64,000 nt of DNA, taken from the NCBI GenBank assembly GCA_016721765.1, contig JADKHO010000001.1, positions 1,104,001 to 1,168,000 on the forward strand. Reading direction: 5' to 3'. The notes beneath the pieces are model-generated. The model ran no database searches. It worked only from the letters and a program-made list of their open reading frames with translations, and had not been told where the DNA came from. Positions 9,965-19,218 of this stretch are shown in pieces (positions within the stretch are counted from its first letter, which is position 1; each line of letters begins with the position of its first letter). The position numbers and the translations under genes are program-made. The stretch comes from Bacteroidota bacterium (GTDB lineage: Bacteria > Bacteroidota > Bacteroidia > UBA4408).

Positions 9965-11644
9965 TTATTGTTTAACTAGTTTAAAATTTTGCCCATTAAT
10001 CTGTAAAAAATAAATTCCTTTTTGCCAATTAAGAGTATTTATATTTACTGAGGTTTGTGGTGCTTTATTTTGAGCTTCATATATAATTCTTCCGCTAAGA
10101 TCCCGAATTTTAAAGTCTGAATTCACATCAAAAGCAGTAGTGCGAAGCGCTAAATTGTTTTCAAAAGGATTTGGAAAAGCAAGTTCATCCATTTTAGTAT
10201 TGGACTCCACTTCAGCTATAGCCGTTGGATTTGGAATCTGATAAACAGCAGTAAAAAAACTAGTTGAAGGAGGACTTAAAACAAGCGAGGCAGATGACGG
10301 ATCCATATCGGTGCCTGAAACAATGTAACCCGTCATAACAAACGCATAATTGTTAAGCTGTGTTATAGTATTGTATATGCCGTAACCTGAGAGTGTATAA
10401 CCTTCTTGCGCCATGCCTGCAGCATTAATCTTTATATAAAAGGGATTGTAATTGCCAGTAGAACTTAAACTAACTCCGTTGCCAAAATCAATAGTCCCTT
10501 CAAGGTTCCCAACAGCTAGAATCTCAGCACCATTGTACACCAAACTATAGTTTCCAAAAGCAACTTTTCCGGAGTAGGGGTTCACCCAAATCGGATTCAT
10601 GTTTTGATCATATTTGGCGATAAACCCATCTGCATATAAAGCTTGAGTGCAAGTGTTTATTATATTAGCAGCACCTGGGTCAAAATCTACCGAGCCCTCA
10701 AAGGCTCCTGCAACATAAAAATCTCCATTCGCTTTATCCACCAATACGGATTGTGGATCAACGCGCCCTCCGGTGGAAAAATCACCTATCGTTTTGCTCC
10801 ACAAAAGAATGCCAGAACTGTCAAATTTAGTTAGCGTTAACTCGTAATATCCAACTGAAAATAAAAAGCTGTTCCCAAATGAATCATAGTCTAAGCTGGC
10901 ATTCGGTATTCCGTATGAATTAGGAAGAGTAATACTGTTGTTCCAAATATAATTTCCATCCGTATCATAGCAAATTAAATTAGCATTAAAACCGGTTGTT
11001 GTATGTATTGCACTGCTTGGATCTACATCTGTAACAGCACTTGGGTTGGCAACAACCAAAATATTATTTGAAGGTAAAACAGCAATTGCTTTTGAGCTTA
11101 TTCCAACAGCTGCCGCTTCTCCAATATTTAAGGCCCATTGGTGGTTTCCTGCAGAGTCGTACTTTGCGATAAAATAATCCGGGTAAGTGGGAAAATGACT
11201 CCTTAAAGTATCCACCTCTGCGGACGATAAATCAAAATCAATTTTGCCATAAAAGTTTCCGGCAACAATAATTTCATTATTCGAATTTATTTTTAGGCCT
11301 GAAAATTCAAAAAACACAAGTTGTGAGTTGTCTTCAAAATAGTGAATCCAAAGCAATTGTCCGCTTGAAGAGCTTTTTGAAATGTAGTGATTGTAAAAGC
11401 GGGTTGTAAAGGATGTGTCTGCAGGACCGTTGCCGGGATCCATATCCGCACGACCGGTTAATTTTCCAACTTCAATAATATTACCGCTATTATCTGTTGC
11501 AACGCAAGAAATCGCATTTTGGCTAAAGGATGTGCTCGTTGGAATGTATGCCCAATTACAGGTAGGTTGTGCAATAGGTTTTAAGCTAATTGATAGTAAC
11601 AGTATTAATAAAAGAGATTTACGATTGAGCATTTTTTCAAACAT
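9965..11644 (-). CDS. secreted beta-propeller-type protein with T9SS sorting domain
   Basis: This is a 559-residue exported protein. After the signal peptide (hydrophobic core LLLILLLSISLKPIAQ) the body carries repeated units of about 60-90 residues with a D-(F/V/M)-DP-(G/S) signature, for example MDPGNG, TDVDPSSA, VDFDPGAA and TDMDPSSA. The units alternate with W.......G and A-K-Y-D strands, as in SBBP-type beta-propeller repeats. The C-terminus is a type A T9SS domain: AFPNPFENNLAL, FKIRDLSGRIIYEAQ, GIYFLQING. The ATG at 11644 leaves a 5-nt gap after the upstream stop; an in-frame ATG at 11632 is the alternative. It is the middle gene of a three-gene cargo operon. Confidence 0.8.
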   Translation of the reverse strand: MFEKMLNRKSLLLILLLSISLKPIAQPTCNWAYIPTSTSFSQNAISCVATDNSGNIIEVGKLTGRADMDPGNGPADTSFTTRFYNHYISKSSSSGQLLWIHYFEDNSQLVFFEFSGLKINSNNEIIVAGNFYGKIDFDLSSAEVDTLRSHFPTYPDYFIAKYDSAGNHQWALNIGEAAAVGISSKAIAVLPSNNILVVANPSAVTDVDPSSAIHTTTGFNANLICYDTDGNYIWNNSITLPNSYGIPNASLDYDSFGNSFLFSVGYYELTLTKFDSSGILLWSKTIGDFSTGGRVDPQSVLVDKANGDFYVAGAFEGSVDFDPGAANIINTCTQALYADGFIAKYDQNMNPIWVNPYSGKVAFGNYSLVYNGAEILAVGNLEGTIDFGNGVSLSSTGNYNPFYIKINAAGMAQEGYTLSGYGIYNTITQLNNYAFVMTGYIVSGTDMDPSSASLVLSPPSTSFFTAVYQIPNPTAIAEVESNTKMDELAFPNPFENNLALRTTAFDVNSDFKIRDLSGRIIYEAQNKAPQTSVNINTLNWQKGIYFLQINGQNFKLVKQ

Positions 11645-11649
11645 TAAAT

Positions 11650-13512
11650 TTAATTTTTAATGATTTTGTAATTTTTTTGACCCTCATCGCCAATCAAACG
11701 CACAAAATATACTCCACTGGGCCATTGAGAAGTATTAATTTTTTGCGATTCAATTTCTCTAAGCTGTTCTAATTCATAAACCACCCTTCCTTCGAAATCC
11801 ATAATAAGGAGGCGTGAAACATTACTCAAATCTCCTGAATTAAAATACAATTCATTAGAAAATGGATTCGGAAATAGCTCAGGTTTTGCACTGTTATTCA
11901 GAAGAGTGTTTTCTTCGTTTAAATTTCTGTTTTCAACTTGCGCAACAGCAGGGTTTGTGATTAAGGTTTTAAATGTAATGGGAGTGCTATATGTTGTTAC
12001 AGCACCCGCACAAACTGCTTTCACATCTACTGTATAATTAGTATTACTTATTAATCCTGTGAGTTGAACAGTGGTTGCATTGCAAGGGCTCCAGGCAACA
12101 TTTTGATAGAGATAAGTAGTGCTCCCAGTTTTACGATAACGCACTTTAAAAGATGGTGCAGCAGAGGAATTCCAAGAAATAACAGCTGTTTTTTTCGCAA
12201 TTTGACTCACGGTTACATTTTGTGGTACTGCACAGGTATAGTTTGAGTTTATTGTTGTTTGGGCCGATGCACTAGAACTGCACCCTGAAGAATTGCTGTA
12301 GCTATAACTAATTGTATATGGCCCACCCACACCAGCTACTCTGGGATTAAACACATTTCCGTTTATTCCGGCACCTGAAAATGTGCCACCTGCTGGACTT
12401 CCGGATAAAACAACAGGTGCATTCATGCAATTATAAACAGCGGACAAACCACTCATACTTACTGTTGGCAAAGCGTTTACAGTAACTAGAATATGGTTGG
12501 ATGTCACGCTTCCGCAGGAATTGCTATTGGTTACATAATAATCTCCAGATGACGAAACCAATAGCGATGGTGCAGTGCTGCCCGAGATATTCCAAACGCC
12601 ACCCGTTGTGTTTCCGCTTAGCATCACATTTGAACCGGCACAAAAGGTGCTTGGCCCATTAGCAGCGATTACTGCTGCGGTAGGTAAAGGATTTACAACC
12701 ACAGTTTTACTGGTGGAATTAATATATCCGCATGAAACGGAAATTTCGCGGCAATTATAGGTGCCACTTTGTGTTGCTGTATAGCTTGTTCCGGTTGCTC
12801 CTGGAATATCAATACTATTTCTTCGCCACTGATAAGTTAGTCCAGCTGTGGGCGGAATGGATAATACGACACTTCCCCCTTGACAAAAAGTTAAGGCCCC
12901 GTTAGCGGTGATGGTTTTTAATGTTGGAGGATTCTCAAAAGTTAAACTCAATGGATTGGAGGTGCCGCTGCCACAACTTAAAAGTGCTTGACAGGTATAA
13001 ATGCCGGTGCTTGTTGCACTATAGGTGTAACTATTTGCTCCGGGAATACTCACGCCGTTTTTTTTCCATTGATAAAAATCATAAAATGCAAGATTGGCAA
13101 CATAAGATGCATTTTCATCGATACCTAAAGTATTGCAGGAAGATGTTCCAAAGGGAGATTCAATGTAAATTTGATTGGTTCTAATGCGCACCGTTTGAGT
13201 GAATACCGATTGTAAAAATGGGCTAGTGGAAGTAATAACTTCGCAGGTCCAGTTTCCGGTTTCAGGACTTTGCAAAATTGGTCCTGTTGCATATGGGAAG
13301 CCGGGCAAATTAATGTTGTTTTTGTACCAGTTAACCGTGAGCCCCGTGGGTGCCGGATTTACGGAAAGGTAGGTATTGTTGGGTCCGCAAATATCTGACG
13401 GTCCATTCACCACAATGTTATATTGTGCGGAGACTTTTAAACTGAATAAAACTACTGTCAGAAAAAAAACAAAGCAGAACTTTGTTACTAAAGTAAGGTT
13501 AGGATTTTTCAT
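11650..13512 (-). CDS. secreted Ig/PKD-like and fibronectin type III protein with T9SS domain
   Basis: This is a 620-residue exported protein. A signal peptide (hydrophobic FCFVFFLTVVLFSLKVSA) precedes several Ig-like modules of about 80-90 residues, each with paired Cys and a W-x-x-(N/D) strand (VNWYKN, YQWKKNG, YQWRRN). PKD-like repeats follow. A fibronectin III domain begins with VPQNVTVSQI and ends with TPITFKTL. The C-terminal T9SS domain reads ELFPNPFSNELYF, LLIMDFEGRVVYEL, GVYFVRLIG. It is a likely adhesive surface protein. The ATG at 13512 is preferred because the longer TTG start at 13536 would fall at the predicted transcription start. It is the first gene of the cargo operon. Confidence 0.8.
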   Translation of the reverse strand: MKNPNLTLVTKFCFVFFLTVVLFSLKVSAQYNIVVNGPSDICGPNNTYLSVNPAPTGLTVNWYKNNINLPGFPYATGPILQSPETGNWTCEVITSTSPFLQSVFTQTVRIRTNQIYIESPFGTSSCNTLGIDENASYVANLAFYDFYQWKKNGVSIPGANSYTYSATSTGIYTCQALLSCGSGTSNPLSLTFENPPTLKTITANGALTFCQGGSVVLSIPPTAGLTYQWRRNSIDIPGATGTSYTATQSGTYNCREISVSCGYINSTSKTVVVNPLPTAAVIAANGPSTFCAGSNVMLSGNTTGGVWNISGSTAPSLLVSSSGDYYVTNSNSCGSVTSNHILVTVNALPTVSMSGLSAVYNCMNAPVVLSGSPAGGTFSGAGINGNVFNPRVAGVGGPYTISYSYSNSSGCSSSASAQTTINSNYTCAVPQNVTVSQIAKKTAVISWNSSAAPSFKVRYRKTGSTTYLYQNVAWSPCNATTVQLTGLISNTNYTVDVKAVCAGAVTTYSTPITFKTLITNPAVAQVENRNLNEENTLLNNSAKPELFPNPFSNELYFNSGDLSNVSRLLIMDFEGRVVYELEQLREIESQKINTSQWPSGVYFVRLIGDEGQKNYKIIKN

Positions 13513-13538
13513 TGCACAAGGTTTAAGTTTCTTCAAAT

Positions 13539-13546
13539 CAAAGATA
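13539..13546 (-). promoter_or_regulatory. -7 promoter box of the T9SS cargo operon (TATCTTTG)
   Basis: This minus-strand TAnnTTTG element lies 26 nt before the ATG at 13512. It sits about 85 bp from the divergent kinase promoter, and no good -33 element is seen. Confidence 0.55.
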
Positions 13547-13629
13547 TAACATCCAAATACCTTGTCCTTACCGTTAAATAGGTTTTTAGCACATTTTCAT
13601 CGGAATGGCTTATCATTCAATGTAAAACT

Positions 13630-13637
13630 TAATTTTG
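13630..13637 (+). promoter_or_regulatory. -7 promoter box of the histidine kinase gene (TAATTTTG)
   Basis: This TAnnTTTG element is 6 nt before the ATG at 13644, so the transcript is predicted to be nearly leaderless. The in-frame TTG at 13635 is part of the box. Confidence 0.55.
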
Positions 13638-13643
13638 CCGCGA

Positions 13644-16613
13644 ATGAATAAACTGCTCTGCTTTTTAATTTTGTTACTGGGTTTGTTGTGTGGCAATTCA
13701 ACTTCTGCACAAGAACCTGTTTTTAGAAACATAGGAATAAATCAAGGCTTGCCTAGCAGCGAAGTATATAGAATTATACAGGACAAGAAGGGTATTATTT
13801 GGTTTAGCACAGATGCCGGAGTTTGCAGTTTTAATGGGCATTCTATAAAATGTTATACCACTGCAGATGGGCTTCCCGACAATACCGTTTTTGATTTAGT
13901 GGAAGATGCCAAAGGAAGAATTTGGATGAATTGCTACAATGGCACCTTGTGCTATTTTGAAAATGAAAAATTTGTCACGATTGCTGCTTCACAAGAACTA
14001 AAAAAGATACTAAAGGAAACCAATAGTCTTATTACCTCTATTCAACTAGATGGCAGTCAGTCACTTTGGATTGGAACCTCTGTAAACTTGTACTTCGTGC
14101 CGGCTGCCAAGAATTATTCGGAGATTAAAAAGTACAATTCGCATTACGATTCTTCTCAATGTGTAATAAAAGTATTAGACAACGACAAAACAATTGAATC
14201 CACCACACGCAATTCCGTGCAATTAATTTCCGGACTAAGTGACAGGGGGCAAATTTATTTTCAAATCAATAAAAATGACAACAATCTGACGGCTGTGCTT
14301 TTTAAGACCAATCTAGCCTTTAATCCCAAATTTTGTTCTCTATTCAGCAAGGATAAAAAAGTTGTTTACACCTATCGAAATTACCTTTTTAAACAACTTG
14401 CAGGTAACAAGCAAAAACAGCTTCAATTTCCTAAAACAATTATTTCTATTAATGAAGACCCTGCTGGAAATCTTTGGGTGGGCCTTGCGAAAGGAGGGGT
14501 GTATTTCTTTAAAAAGGGCGATTTGAACACTATACCAAAAGTGTATTTTGAAAACTACTCCATAAGTAGTACCCATTTCGATAGGGAGAATGGCGTGTGG
14601 TTAAGCACCTTCGAAAAAGGCATATTTTATGCCCCTTCTGCCAATTATTTCTGTTTCCCTCAAAACGAAGAGTTAAGCTCTAACATTGCAGGATTGGGTT
14701 TGTTTGGCTCAAAAATTTATGTAGGTACTACTGGCAATAGTATTTATGCAATATCTAATGATATAGAGTTATTAAAGATGCCCGCTTCAAAAGAGACAAA
14801 CCTTTCATCCGTTATTAATTTTTTCCCCTTTGGTAATAAACTTGTTTGTGGTGGAAATAAATTAGCCTTGTTTGATACCATAAAAAACAATTTTGTGTAT
14901 CCTCAAAACAAAAACAACATCACTTATTTTGGAACATGTTTCAGCAAAAACGAGGAGGGCAATTTAGTATTTGTAGCACAAGGCGGTTATTACGAATTCA
15001 AAAACAACCGTGTTGAATTAGCCATCAAGTTGCCCTCTAGAGGCACTTCACTCTTTCGCAGCCGATCGGGTGAAATGTATTTAGGAACCCTAATTGGCTT
15101 GTATCAATTGCTCGACACAGAGTTTGTTCCTGTAGACAATGTTATTCTGAGCAACGAAAGAGTGAATTGCATTGCAGGTGATAAAGCTAACCGATTATAT
15201 GTCGGCACCAAAAACAAAGGTTTATTTATAAATGCAGGTAACAAATGGATTTCAGTAACAAAGGAAAATGGATTAAGCTCGGATATATGCAATTTTATTT
15301 TTTGTGATGATGCAGATACAGTTTGGGTTGCAACGAATAAAGGAATTTCATTCTTTAACAGCTCTACTCCCAATAAAATTCAAACCATAACGATATCAAA
15401 TGGGCTTCCAACGAACGAAATTTCCTCACTGGCAAGAAGGGGAAATCAATTATTTGTTGGCACAAGAGAAGGATTATGCATGATAAATCTAAATCAAAAT
15501 CTTCTTAATTTAATACCCCCCAACATATTTATTAGCAAGGCAATTGAGAGTAAGAAATCCGAAATCATTCAAGACCATTGTGTCTTGACCTACAATCAAA
15601 ATAATCTTACATTTTTTATCGAATGCCCCACCTTTAAAAATTTGTTTAGCCCAAGCTATACCTACGTTCTAAAAGGATACTCCGACAGTATTCGCAAATC
15701 TGAAAAGGAAAATCTTGAGTTTCAAAACTTGGAACCGGGCGAATATTCTTTGATTGTAAAAGGCGTGAACAATAATGGTATGCAATCAAAGGCCGCGGCA
15801 GTTTTTTCTTTTACCATTAACCCACCATTTTGGAAAACTGGGGGTTTTATTTTTTTTGAAATCGTATTGGCAGCACTTCTAATTTATCTGATTGTAATTT
15901 GGAGAATAAATAAAGTGCGAAAACAAGAACGGATTAAAACTGAAATGAATGCAGCCATTACAGAATCACGTATGACTGCCTTACAGGCACAAATGAATCC
16001 GCATTTTATTTTTAATGCCATAAACTCTATACAGAGTTTTATTTTAAATAACGATACACAAAACGCCTATGATTACTTGGCAAAATTCGCAAAACTGGTG
16101 CGACTCGTATTGAACAATTCAAAGTTAAACACAATTAAATTAGAAACTGAAATCGAAACCCTCCAATTGTATGTGCAAATGGAACAAATTCGATTTAAAA
16201 ATAGTTTTGATTTCATTGTTTCACTGGATAAGAGCATTGATGATATTTCTGAAATATCTATTCCTGTAATGCTTGTGCAACCATTTATTGAAAATGCAAT
16301 ATGGCACGGTATCATGCCTTTACAAGAAAAAAGAAAAGGAAAAATAGAATTAAAAATTACTCAAAACGAGCATTATCTTCAAATTACAATCGAAGATAAT
16401 GGGGTTGGAAGAGTCGCCTCTGAAAAATCAAAAACAGAAAGAAGTCATAAATCACTCGGAATGCAATTGGTGGCCGAAAGACTCGGCTTAATTGAATCTA
16501 ATGGAAATCAAAAGGCAAACATGGAAGTTGTCGATTTATCAGATGATAAAAACCAAGCCCTAGGAACACGAATAGTTATAAATCTTCCCAACACAAACGA
16601 TGAAAGATATTAA
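13644..16613 (+). CDS. propeller-sensor histidine kinase (LytS type)
   Basis: This is a 989-residue membrane sensor kinase. A signal peptide (MNKLLCFLILLLGLLCG) leads to a periplasmic sensor of two-component-regulator propeller repeats (I-W-F-S-T-D-A-G, R-I-W-M, L-W-I-G-T, N-L-W-V-G). A Y_Y_Y domain (about residues 635-730) and one transmembrane helix (about 733-755) follow. The cytoplasmic LytS-type kinase has the phospho-acceptor His787 in MNPHFIFNAINSIQ. The ATP-binding N box is QPFIENAIWHG and a G box is EDNGVGR. It overlaps the LytTR regulator gene by 14 nt and is clearly its partner. The ATG at 13644 gives an intact signal peptide. Confidence 0.9.
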   Translation: MNKLLCFLILLLGLLCGNSTSAQEPVFRNIGINQGLPSSEVYRIIQDKKGIIWFSTDAGVCSFNGHSIKCYTTADGLPDNTVFDLVEDAKGRIWMNCYNGTLCYFENEKFVTIAASQELKKILKETNSLITSIQLDGSQSLWIGTSVNLYFVPAAKNYSEIKKYNSHYDSSQCVIKVLDNDKTIESTTRNSVQLISGLSDRGQIYFQINKNDNNLTAVLFKTNLAFNPKFCSLFSKDKKVVYTYRNYLFKQLAGNKQKQLQFPKTIISINEDPAGNLWVGLAKGGVYFFKKGDLNTIPKVYFENYSISSTHFDRENGVWLSTFEKGIFYAPSANYFCFPQNEELSSNIAGLGLFGSKIYVGTTGNSIYAISNDIELLKMPASKETNLSSVINFFPFGNKLVCGGNKLALFDTIKNNFVYPQNKNNITYFGTCFSKNEEGNLVFVAQGGYYEFKNNRVELAIKLPSRGTSLFRSRSGEMYLGTLIGLYQLLDTEFVPVDNVILSNERVNCIAGDKANRLYVGTKNKGLFINAGNKWISVTKENGLSSDICNFIFCDDADTVWVATNKGISFFNSSTPNKIQTITISNGLPTNEISSLARRGNQLFVGTREGLCMINLNQNLLNLIPPNIFISKAIESKKSEIIQDHCVLTYNQNNLTFFIECPTFKNLFSPSYTYVLKGYSDSIRKSEKENLEFQNLEPGEYSLIVKGVNNNGMQSKAAAVFSFTINPPFWKTGGFIFFEIVLAALLIYLIVIWRINKVRKQERIKTEMNAAITESRMTALQAQMNPHFIFNAINSIQSFILNNDTQNAYDYLAKFAKLVRLVLNNSKLNTIKLETEIETLQLYVQMEQIRFKNSFDFIVSLDKSIDDISEISIPVMLVQPFIENAIWHGIMPLQEKRKGKIELKITQNEHYLQITIEDNGVGRVASEKSKTERSHKSLGMQLVAERLGLIESNGNQKANMEVVDLSDDKNQALGTRIVINLPNTNDERY

Positions 16614-17358
16614 AGCACTTATTATCGACGATGAAGCATCAAGCCGAAACGTACTTAAGCAATTACTGATGCGATTTTGCCCTGAAATAACGGTTTGTGG
16701 CGAGGCAAGTAACAGTGACATAGCCTATGAACTTATTTTGAGTACCCAACCCCAACTTGTCTTTCTGGATATTCAAATGCCTTCGGGAAACGGATTCTCC
16801 CTTCTGCGGAAATTTGAAAAAATTGATTTCGAGATTGTTTTTGTTACCAGCTTCGATCAATTTGCAATTGAAGCCATAAAATTCAATGCCCTCGATTATT
16901 TACTCAAACCGGTAGAGGTGGCCGATCTTAAAGCAGCCGTAAAAAAAACTGTTAACCGCATAAATGAAAAGCACTTTTCCTCACCATTAGTGGTTAACCT
17001 TCTTGCAAATTTGAGGCAAGAGACTCAAGAGAAAAAAATTCCATTACATTCATCAAACAACGTGCGTTTCGTAAGTATTGGAGATATTATTTTTTTTGAA
17101 GCAGATGGCAATTATACCAATATTGAAACCGGAATGGGCGAAAAATTTATTTCTTCCAAAAATTTGAAAGAGTTTGAGGAAATGCTGGAAGGTATCACTC
17201 AGTTTATTCGTGTAAACAAAAGTGTAATTGTGAATATTAATAAAATTGCCTCTTATAGCAAGGCCGAACCGTATATCCTGGTGGTTGGAAAAAATAAAGA
17301 ATTTGAAATCTCACGACGCAAAAGAAACGAAGTGCTAGAACGACTTAAAAACAAATGA
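16600..17358 (+). CDS. LytTR-family response regulator
   Basis: This is a 252-residue cytoplasmic response regulator. The receiver domain (residues 4-120) has the acidic pair Asp10/Asp11, phospho-acceptor Asp57 in VFLDIQMP, Thr83 and Lys103 in YLLKP. The C-terminal LytTR DNA-binding domain (about 145-250) shows its hallmarks: RFVSIGDIIFFEADGNYT, FIRVNKSVIVNINKI and SRRKRNEV. Its start lies inside the kinase gene, so the two are translationally coupled. Targets are unknown; the divergent T9SS cargo operon next door is a natural candidate, but that is inference. Confidence 0.93.
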   Translation: MKDIKALIIDDEASSRNVLKQLLMRFCPEITVCGEASNSDIAYELILSTQPQLVFLDIQMPSGNGFSLLRKFEKIDFEIVFVTSFDQFAIEAIKFNALDYLLKPVEVADLKAAVKKTVNRINEKHFSSPLVVNLLANLRQETQEKKIPLHSSNNVRFVSIGDIIFFEADGNYTNIETGMGEKFISSKNLKEFEEMLEGITQFIRVNKSVIVNINKIASYSKAEPYILVVGKNKEFEISRRKRNEVLERLKNK

Positions 17359-17446
17359 AATCTGCAATTATTGTCGGATTGGTTTAGTTTCGAAATGTTT
17401 TTAACCATTTGTTGATAAAAGGTGATATTAATAAACACCCTCATGC

Positions 17447-17475
17447 TTTGTCGGAAAATAATTGAAGTATTTTTG
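17447..17475 (+). promoter_or_regulatory. promoter TTTG-N17-TATTTTTG
   Basis: TTTG at 17447-17450 and TATTTTTG at 17468-17475 form a good -33/-7 pair 23 nt before the ATG at 17499. The GTG at 17475 overlaps the last base of the box and is not the start. Confidence 0.65.
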
Positions 17476-17498
17476 TGTTCATTTCAATCCATTTCGAC

Positions 17499-18737
17499 AT
17501 GCTAAATTCCAAATTAATTGACATCATTTCAACACTGAATAAGCGAGAAATGAAAATACTTTCAAAGTTCATTTATTCACCGGTTTATAATCAGCACAAG
17601 GATGTCATAGCACTTTTTGAATATTTACACACGCTTGAAAGGTATACTGAAGCAAACCTGGACAAAAAAACTGTTTTTTCGCGCATATTTCCCAAATCTC
17701 AATACGATGATTTGCGCCTGAGACACGTGATTTCCTATTTATTGCGCGTTTGCGAAGATTGCCTTGTTCATATAGAGCAAAGCACAAACGAACTCTTATA
17801 CCCGCTGTATTTACTCAAAGCTTATAAAAGGAGAGCACTGGATAAGCATTTTTTAAATGATTTATTGGGCTATAAAAGGCAGAAAGGGTCTAAAGAGAAA
17901 AGTTGCATTCAAAGCCATTTATACAAGTTTAAAATAAACGAGCTTGCTTTGGATACCAAAGCACAGCCTGGGAAGGAAGAAATAGCAAATTTGTTTGAAG
18001 CAGACGAAGAGGTAACAATTTTCTTTGTATTGACCAAACTTAAAAATGCGGCAAAACTATTTGCGAGCGCTACAGAAACGAATGCAACAGCCTTGCACCT
18101 TTTGCCTGAAATTGAAAACCTAATCCAACAACATCAGCTACTAAGCAATGCTGAAATTGCTACCTACTATTGGGTCTTTAAAACCATGCAAAACCCCAAT
18201 GAAACGAAGTATTACAGAATGTTTAAAGAATGCATGACAAAGCATTCACACCAGATGGAAGTAGACGATTTGAAGGAATTATTTGCATTGGCCATCAATT
18301 ATTGCAAAGAAAAGCTTGTACAACAAAAGCAAGAATTTGAACGAGAGTTGTTTGAAATATACCTTCATGGATTAGCCAGTGAAACTTTGCTAAACAACCA
18401 AGTGCTCAGCTTTGAAACCCAAAAAAGTATTATAGATATTGCATTGAAACTCGGCGAGGTAAATTGGGTAAAAGATTTCATTGAAGACACACGCCAAATT
18501 ACAGATAAAAAAATAAGGGAAGAACTGTATCAATTAAATCAAGCAAAGCTTCATTTTTACAAATCAGATTTTACCGCATGCATTGCATCATTGTCTGAAG
18601 AAATTGCCAGAAATCTGCAAATTATGCAGGATGTTCAAGTACTTAAAATTCGTGCGCTTCAGGAATTGGGCGAGCACAATCAGCTTAAAATGGAAGCAAA
18701 AAGACTTCGAGAAATAAAATCAAAACTCAATGAATAA
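17499..18737 (+). CDS. helical repeat protein, unknown function
   Basis: This is a 412-residue cytoplasmic protein rich in amphipathic helices, without signal peptide or enzyme motif. The N-terminal region (LIDIISTLNKREMKI, FSRIFPKSQYDD, LRHVISYLLRV) follows the same residue pattern as the start of the 514-residue protein at 5565. This suggests one paralogous family with a helical head domain and a TPR-like tail. It lies just downstream of the LytTR regulator on the same strand but has its own promoter. Function is not recognised. It could be a scaffold or regulator; nothing in the sequence decides. Confidence 0.6.
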   Translation: MLNSKLIDIISTLNKREMKILSKFIYSPVYNQHKDVIALFEYLHTLERYTEANLDKKTVFSRIFPKSQYDDLRLRHVISYLLRVCEDCLVHIEQSTNELLYPLYLLKAYKRRALDKHFLNDLLGYKRQKGSKEKSCIQSHLYKFKINELALDTKAQPGKEEIANLFEADEEVTIFFVLTKLKNAAKLFASATETNATALHLLPEIENLIQQHQLLSNAEIATYYWVFKTMQNPNETKYYRMFKECMTKHSHQMEVDDLKELFALAINYCKEKLVQQKQEFERELFEIYLHGLASETLLNNQVLSFETQKSIIDIALKLGEVNWVKDFIEDTRQITDKKIREELYQLNQAKLHFYKSDFTACIASLSEEIARNLQIMQDVQVLKIRALQELGEHNQLKMEAKRLREIKSKLNE

Positions 18738-18747
18738 TAAAAGGTAC

Positions 18748-19218
18748 TTAGCTCAATTGAGTTAAAACAGTTTTTACAGCGGATAAGTTTGGTATTTCGC
18801 TCGCATTCTCCAACACTTCAGCATAGCGAATAATGCCTATTTTGTCGATAACAAATGCCGAGCGTTTTGAAACACCCTTCATTCCTGAGCTAAATAATTC
18901 ATAGATAGAGCCGTAAGCGCTCGAAACTTCTTTGTTGAAATCAGAAATCAACATAAAGTTTAGCTTTTGTTCCTCCTTATATTTTGCAAGGGTATATAAA
19001 CTATCCACCGAAATTGCGATTACCTCCGAACCGATTGAGTTATAGTCCGAGATTTCATCTCTAACCGAACAAAGCTCCGCCGTGCAGGTACTTGTAAACG
19101 CTAATGGGAAAAACAAAAGAACAATATTTTTGCCTTCAAAATCTTCCAGTTTCACTACTTTTTTCTCACTGCTAAACAAAGAAAAGGACGGTGCTTTGTC
19201 ACCTACTTTTAAACTCAT
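18748..19218 (-). CDS. thiol peroxiredoxin (AhpC/TSA family)
   Basis: This is a 156-residue cytosolic peroxiredoxin that reduces hydrogen peroxide and organic hydroperoxides. The peroxidatic Cys45 lies in PLAFTSTCTAELC, with Thr42 in the catalytic loop. Cys50 sits five residues later, as in BCP/PrxQ and AhpE-like proteins, and may act as resolving Cys. The expected conserved Arg is in KRSAFVID. Length is normal. Its ATG overlaps the typA stop by one base (TAATG), so it is translated from the typA message. It converges on the helical-repeat gene ending at 18737. Confidence 0.92.
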   Translation of the reverse strand: MSLKVGDKAPSFSLFSSEKKVVKLEDFEGKNIVLLFFPLAFTSTCTAELCSVRDEISDYNSIGSEVIAISVDSLYTLAKYKEEQKLNFMLISDFNKEVSSAYGSIYELFSSGMKGVSKRSAFVIDKIGIIRYAEVLENASEIPNLSAVKTVLTQLS

